From NCBI GenBank assembly GCA_034434335.1, contig DAOTZS010000210.1, positions 1 to 7,552 on the forward strand: 7,552 bases of DNA, written 5' to 3'. Shown here piece after piece: positions 6,701 to 7,552 of the stretch. Made by a program: the position numbers and the translations under genes. Each line of letters opens with the position of its first letter. Position 1 is the first letter of the stretch. The notes under the pieces were generated by a model, which did not search any database, was not told the DNA's origin, and saw only the letters and a list, made by a program, of their open reading frames with translations. This DNA comes from DAOTZS01 sp034434335. GTDB taxonomy: Bacteria; Chloroflexota; Anaerolineae; CG2-30-64-16.

Positions 6701-7078
6701 ATCATACATGTGGACGACTGGTGCAATGAGTGCGATAATTGCCAGACCTTCTGCGTCCATCAGGGCAAGCCATATCATGACAAACCGCGACTTTTCCTTG
6801 ACGCAGAGGATTTCACGCGTGAGCAGGATAACGCGTTCCATATTGCCGGGGAGACCATCCGACGCCGAGAGGGTGGTCGGGAACGCCGCTTGACCGGGGT
6901 GGATGGCGGGTTTATATATGAGGACGAATGGGTACGTGTGGACTTGACGCCGACGTTTCAAGTCAGCGCAATGAGCCTGAAACAGCCGTTCGCGGGGGTT
7001 TTGTCGCTGGTTCCTGCGGCCGAGATGGCGCTTTTGCTGAGCGGCGTGCAGCAATCGCTGCCGCATCTGCTCCTATGA
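3791..7078 (+). CDS. ygfK: YgfK-family flavin/iron-sulfur oxidoreductase ('putative selenate reductase')
   Basis: A large cytoplasmic redox enzyme of 1095 aa; E. coli YgfK is about 1030. The N-terminal third is a dihydroorotate/dihydropyrimidine dehydrogenase-like barrel: ATPIGPSAGPHTQ (55-67), ELKTV with Lys86, STMHGCP with Cys215, VVKLNPTLLG (236-245), YMSGRALYP (319-327) and CSDLLKPGGY (371-380). A GltD-like Fe-S domain follows, with Cys447, 452, 456 and Cys495, 499, 503. FAD binding is shown by GSGPSG (551-556), NAD(P)H binding by GGGDTAMD (from 679), and closure of the flavin site by GGD (822-824). Two C-terminal clusters are likely: Cys914, 917, 921, 924, 928 (ending CPNRAN) and Cys978, 981, 984, 988. 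It probably moves electrons between NAD(P)H and a ring substrate or the neighbouring Mo hydroxylase. The selenate-reductase name is historical, and the true reaction is not settled to my knowledge. GGAG lies 8 bp before the start. GC at third positions falls sharply after about 6590, though the frame and motifs continue. Confidence 0.94.
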   Translation: MSDLMRVQPFAILLRRILKEYEHSGSIFGIHRSLWYRPRRDAPYATPDFFGQYLATPIGPSAGPHTQLSQNIISAWLCGGRFIELKTVQVLDELEIPRPCIDMADEGYNVEWSQELKLEQSAQEYINAWAAIHVLQRLLGWEEMPLGTIFDMSVGYNLEGIKSPRMTRFMDRLQDASAEIAEIRELLRRDFPQFADVAIPSRVVNSVTLSTMHGCPPDEIERIGRYLLEERGLHTVVKLNPTLLGKERVLEILHHHLGFREITIPDAVFEHDLAYDRAIGLIRTLQRVAAERGLTFGVKLSNTLAMRNHRQVLPGDEVYMSGRALYPVTMNLFARLAQEFQGELRVSYSAGADAWNVVTILSCGARPVTACSDLLKPGGYARLGQWLEQIARGMEERGAASLDDLARHRLDNVRQAAAEALENPRYKKHAFPYGLPKVRSGLGLWDCVVAPCVEACAVAQDVPEYIWLVAQGEYDRALEVILARNPLPGVTGYVCTHLCQTRCTRNDYEEPVAIRALKRIAAERGRAAYVPLRSPGQLPGPATRHKVAIIGSGPSGLAAAAFLALNGLQVTIFEARDVPGGMMRLVPPFRLPWEVIQEDINRITALGVEIRLNHPVRVPPEKLLAEGFAAVYIASGFQRDAPLNIPGVEGSGVLPALRLLDACRRGEPPALGRQAVVIGGGDTAMDAARTARRLTGHPVTILYRRTRQEMPAAAEELQGALEEGNVLMELAAPVRVIREDGTVVGLECVRNRLGEPGPDGRRTPVPIPGSEFVLPCDTVIVAVGQLPELTFLDGSGVVRHQGGGIVVDPQTGCAGPARVYAGGDVIRPGSIIEACADGRRAAEAICACLGVPFQQPPATMPQLSEEELLAVRRMRARKVAQVKPAMRPPALRSDFGLIESTFTAQEARAEALRCVQCTTLCDKCVEVCPNRANLTFHIQPVAWKVPQLSCQHGQLSVAGTELFVVRQTRQIIHVDDWCNECDNCQTFCVHQGKPYHDKPRLFLDAEDFTREQDNAFHIAGETIRRREGGRERRLTGVDGGFIYEDEWVRVDLTPTFQVSAMSLKQPFAGVLSLVPAAEMALLLSGVQQSLPHLLL

Positions 7079-7095
7079 AGGTGTCTCGCACTTAT

Positions 7096-7112
7096 CAGGT
7101 GCCGGGTACCTG
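7096..7112. repeat. Short REP-like palindrome
   Basis: CAGGTG-CCGGG-TACCTG forms a 6-bp stem with one G-T wobble, 17 bp past the ygfK stop. Short 'AGGTGCC...GGCACCT'-like palindromes are frequent intergenic repeats in Chloroflexota as far as I recall. The nearest T-run (7123-7127) is ten bases away, so it is unlikely to be an intrinsic terminator. Confidence 0.35.
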
Positions 7113-7153
7113 GTCGGTTACGTTTTTCGGATGCGCTCTTTGAGGGGGTTACC

Positions 7154-7339
7154 ATGCCTACGCCAACTTTCTCTTGGGTGCGTGCTCTTCAGGAAGGGAC
7201 CCTGACCGAGACGCAGTGGGAAGTTTTGCAGGCGATGGTGGATGCCGGCGAAGCTGAGTCACTGCTGGAGGCCGCCCGCCTCCTGGACTACCAGGCTACG
7301 CACCGGGTGGGCGGGGAACCGGGCTCAATGGCGTTTTGA
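7154..7339 (+). CDS. Small hypothetical protein between ygfK and the Mo-hydroxylase FAD subunit
   Basis: I do not recognise this 61-aa product. A strong GAGGGGG ribosome binding site (7142-7148) lies five bases before the ATG, and the gene follows ygfK by 75 bp on the same strand, which supports real translation. The protein is soluble-looking and acidic, with no signal peptide, membrane segment or cysteine. Residues 17-44 (from LTETQWEVL to AARLLDY) look like two amphipathic helices rich in Glu, Ala and Leu; the tail THRVGGEPGSMAF looks flexible. Its third-position GC is lower than that of ssnA or most of ygfK but similar to the ygfK 3' end. A helper or regulatory peptide for the adjacent enzymes is possible by position only; chance ORF is the alternative. 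Confidence 0.5.
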   Translation: MPTPTFSWVRALQEGTLTETQWEVLQAMVDAGEAESLLEAARLLDYQATHRVGGEPGSMAF

Positions 7340-7430
7340 TTCTAGATGATCCGCTTTTTGCTTATTGATGTTTGCGGCAGGCTCAGCCTCTGATTTCTAC
7401 CCGGGAGTTTCATAGGAGAAGATCGTAGCT

Positions 7431-7552
7431 ATGTGGGACACTTACTATGCCCCGCGCACTTTGGTAGAAGCGCTGGACTTACTGGCCCAGTATGGCGACC
7501 AGTGTCGCCTGATCGCGGGCGGCACAGACCTGATCCTGGAGTTGGAACGCGG
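7431..7552 (+). CDS. FAD-binding subunit of a molybdenum hydroxylase (xanthine dehydrogenase/CoxM-like), 5' part
   Basis: Only the first 40 codons are present; the gene runs off the window. The product begins MWDTYYAPRTLVEALDLL and reaches AGGTDL (29-34). The 'P-x-x-x-x-EAL-x-LL ... AGGTDL' pattern is the N-terminal FAD-binding signature of the medium subunit of xanthine dehydrogenase, CO dehydrogenase and relatives. That subunit passes electrons from the Fe-S subunit to NAD+ or another acceptor. AGGAG (7414-7418) lies 12 bp before the ATG, slightly far. The E. coli counterpart beside ssnA and ygfK is ygfM, followed by xdhD. By analogy, the Mo-cofactor and [2Fe-2S] subunits are expected just downstream, outside the window. 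The subunit type is clear; the substrate of the complex is not. Confidence 0.85.
   Translation, partial: MWDTYYAPRTLVEALDLLAQYGDQCRLIAGGTDLILELER

Noticed and set aside
7074..7143. 22-codon ORF starting ATGAAG and overlapping the ygfK stop
   Set aside because: It is translated mostly from the REP-like palindrome and has no separate ribosome binding site.
1..7552. CRISPR array, rRNA or replication origin
   Set aside because: No regularly spaced direct repeats, rRNA-like segments or origin boxes were seen anywhere in the window.

Overview
The window is about 7.5 kb of high-GC bacterial DNA, probably from a Chloroflexota (Anaerolineae- or Caldilinea-like) genome or metagenome contig. That placement is an inference from three things: the style of the glycosyltransferase N-terminus, the GC-rich codon use, and short repeat elements of a kind I associate with that phylum. 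No marker gene is present to prove it. All recognisable genes are on the + strand.

Layout. (1) 41-1000: a GT-B glycosyltransferase whose reading frame stops just after the EX7E motif, so the last part of the C-terminal domain is missing. (2) 1001-1293: a non-coding stretch with a plausible sigma-70-type promoter (1082-1110) and a leader with several short, partly mutually exclusive hairpins. (3) 1294-2130: an alpha/beta hydrolase of the monoacylglycerol-lipase type with an intact Ser-Asp-His triad. (4) 2158-2347: a 190-bp non-coding mobile element (MITE). It has perfect 12-bp terminal inverted repeats beginning GTAA, an 8-bp direct target duplication (GCTCAACT) and strong internal hairpins. 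The GTAA end plus 8-bp duplication fit the IS66 family. It sits 20 bp past its right-hand duplication from the next start codon. (5) 2376-3737: an SsnA-type metal-dependent aminohydrolase. (6) 3791-7078: a large multidomain flavin/iron-sulfur oxidoreductase of the YgfK ('putative selenate reductase') family. (7) 7154-7339: a small unrecognised ORF with a good ribosome binding site. (8) 7431-end: the start of an FAD-binding subunit of a molybdenum hydroxylase (xanthine dehydrogenase/CoxM type), cut by the window edge.

Genes 5, 6 and 8 form the core of the ssnA-ygfK-xdh cluster known from E. coli and gut anaerobes. That cluster is linked to molybdenum hydroxylases (some selenium-dependent) and to anaerobic purine or related N-heterocycle breakdown. 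The likely division of labour is ring hydroxylation by the Mo enzyme, hydrolytic deamination or ring opening by SsnA, and an NAD(P)H-linked redox step by YgfK. The YgfK sequence reads as a rearranged dihydropyrimidine dehydrogenase: an FMN-type TIM barrel comes first, followed by the GltD-like Fe-S/FAD/NAD(P)H module and a C-terminal pair of [4Fe-4S] clusters.

The main oddities are the MITE that now separates the hydrolase from ssnA, a sharp change of codon composition inside ygfK at about 6590, the truncated glycosyltransferase, and the small ORF inside the Mo-hydroxylase cluster.
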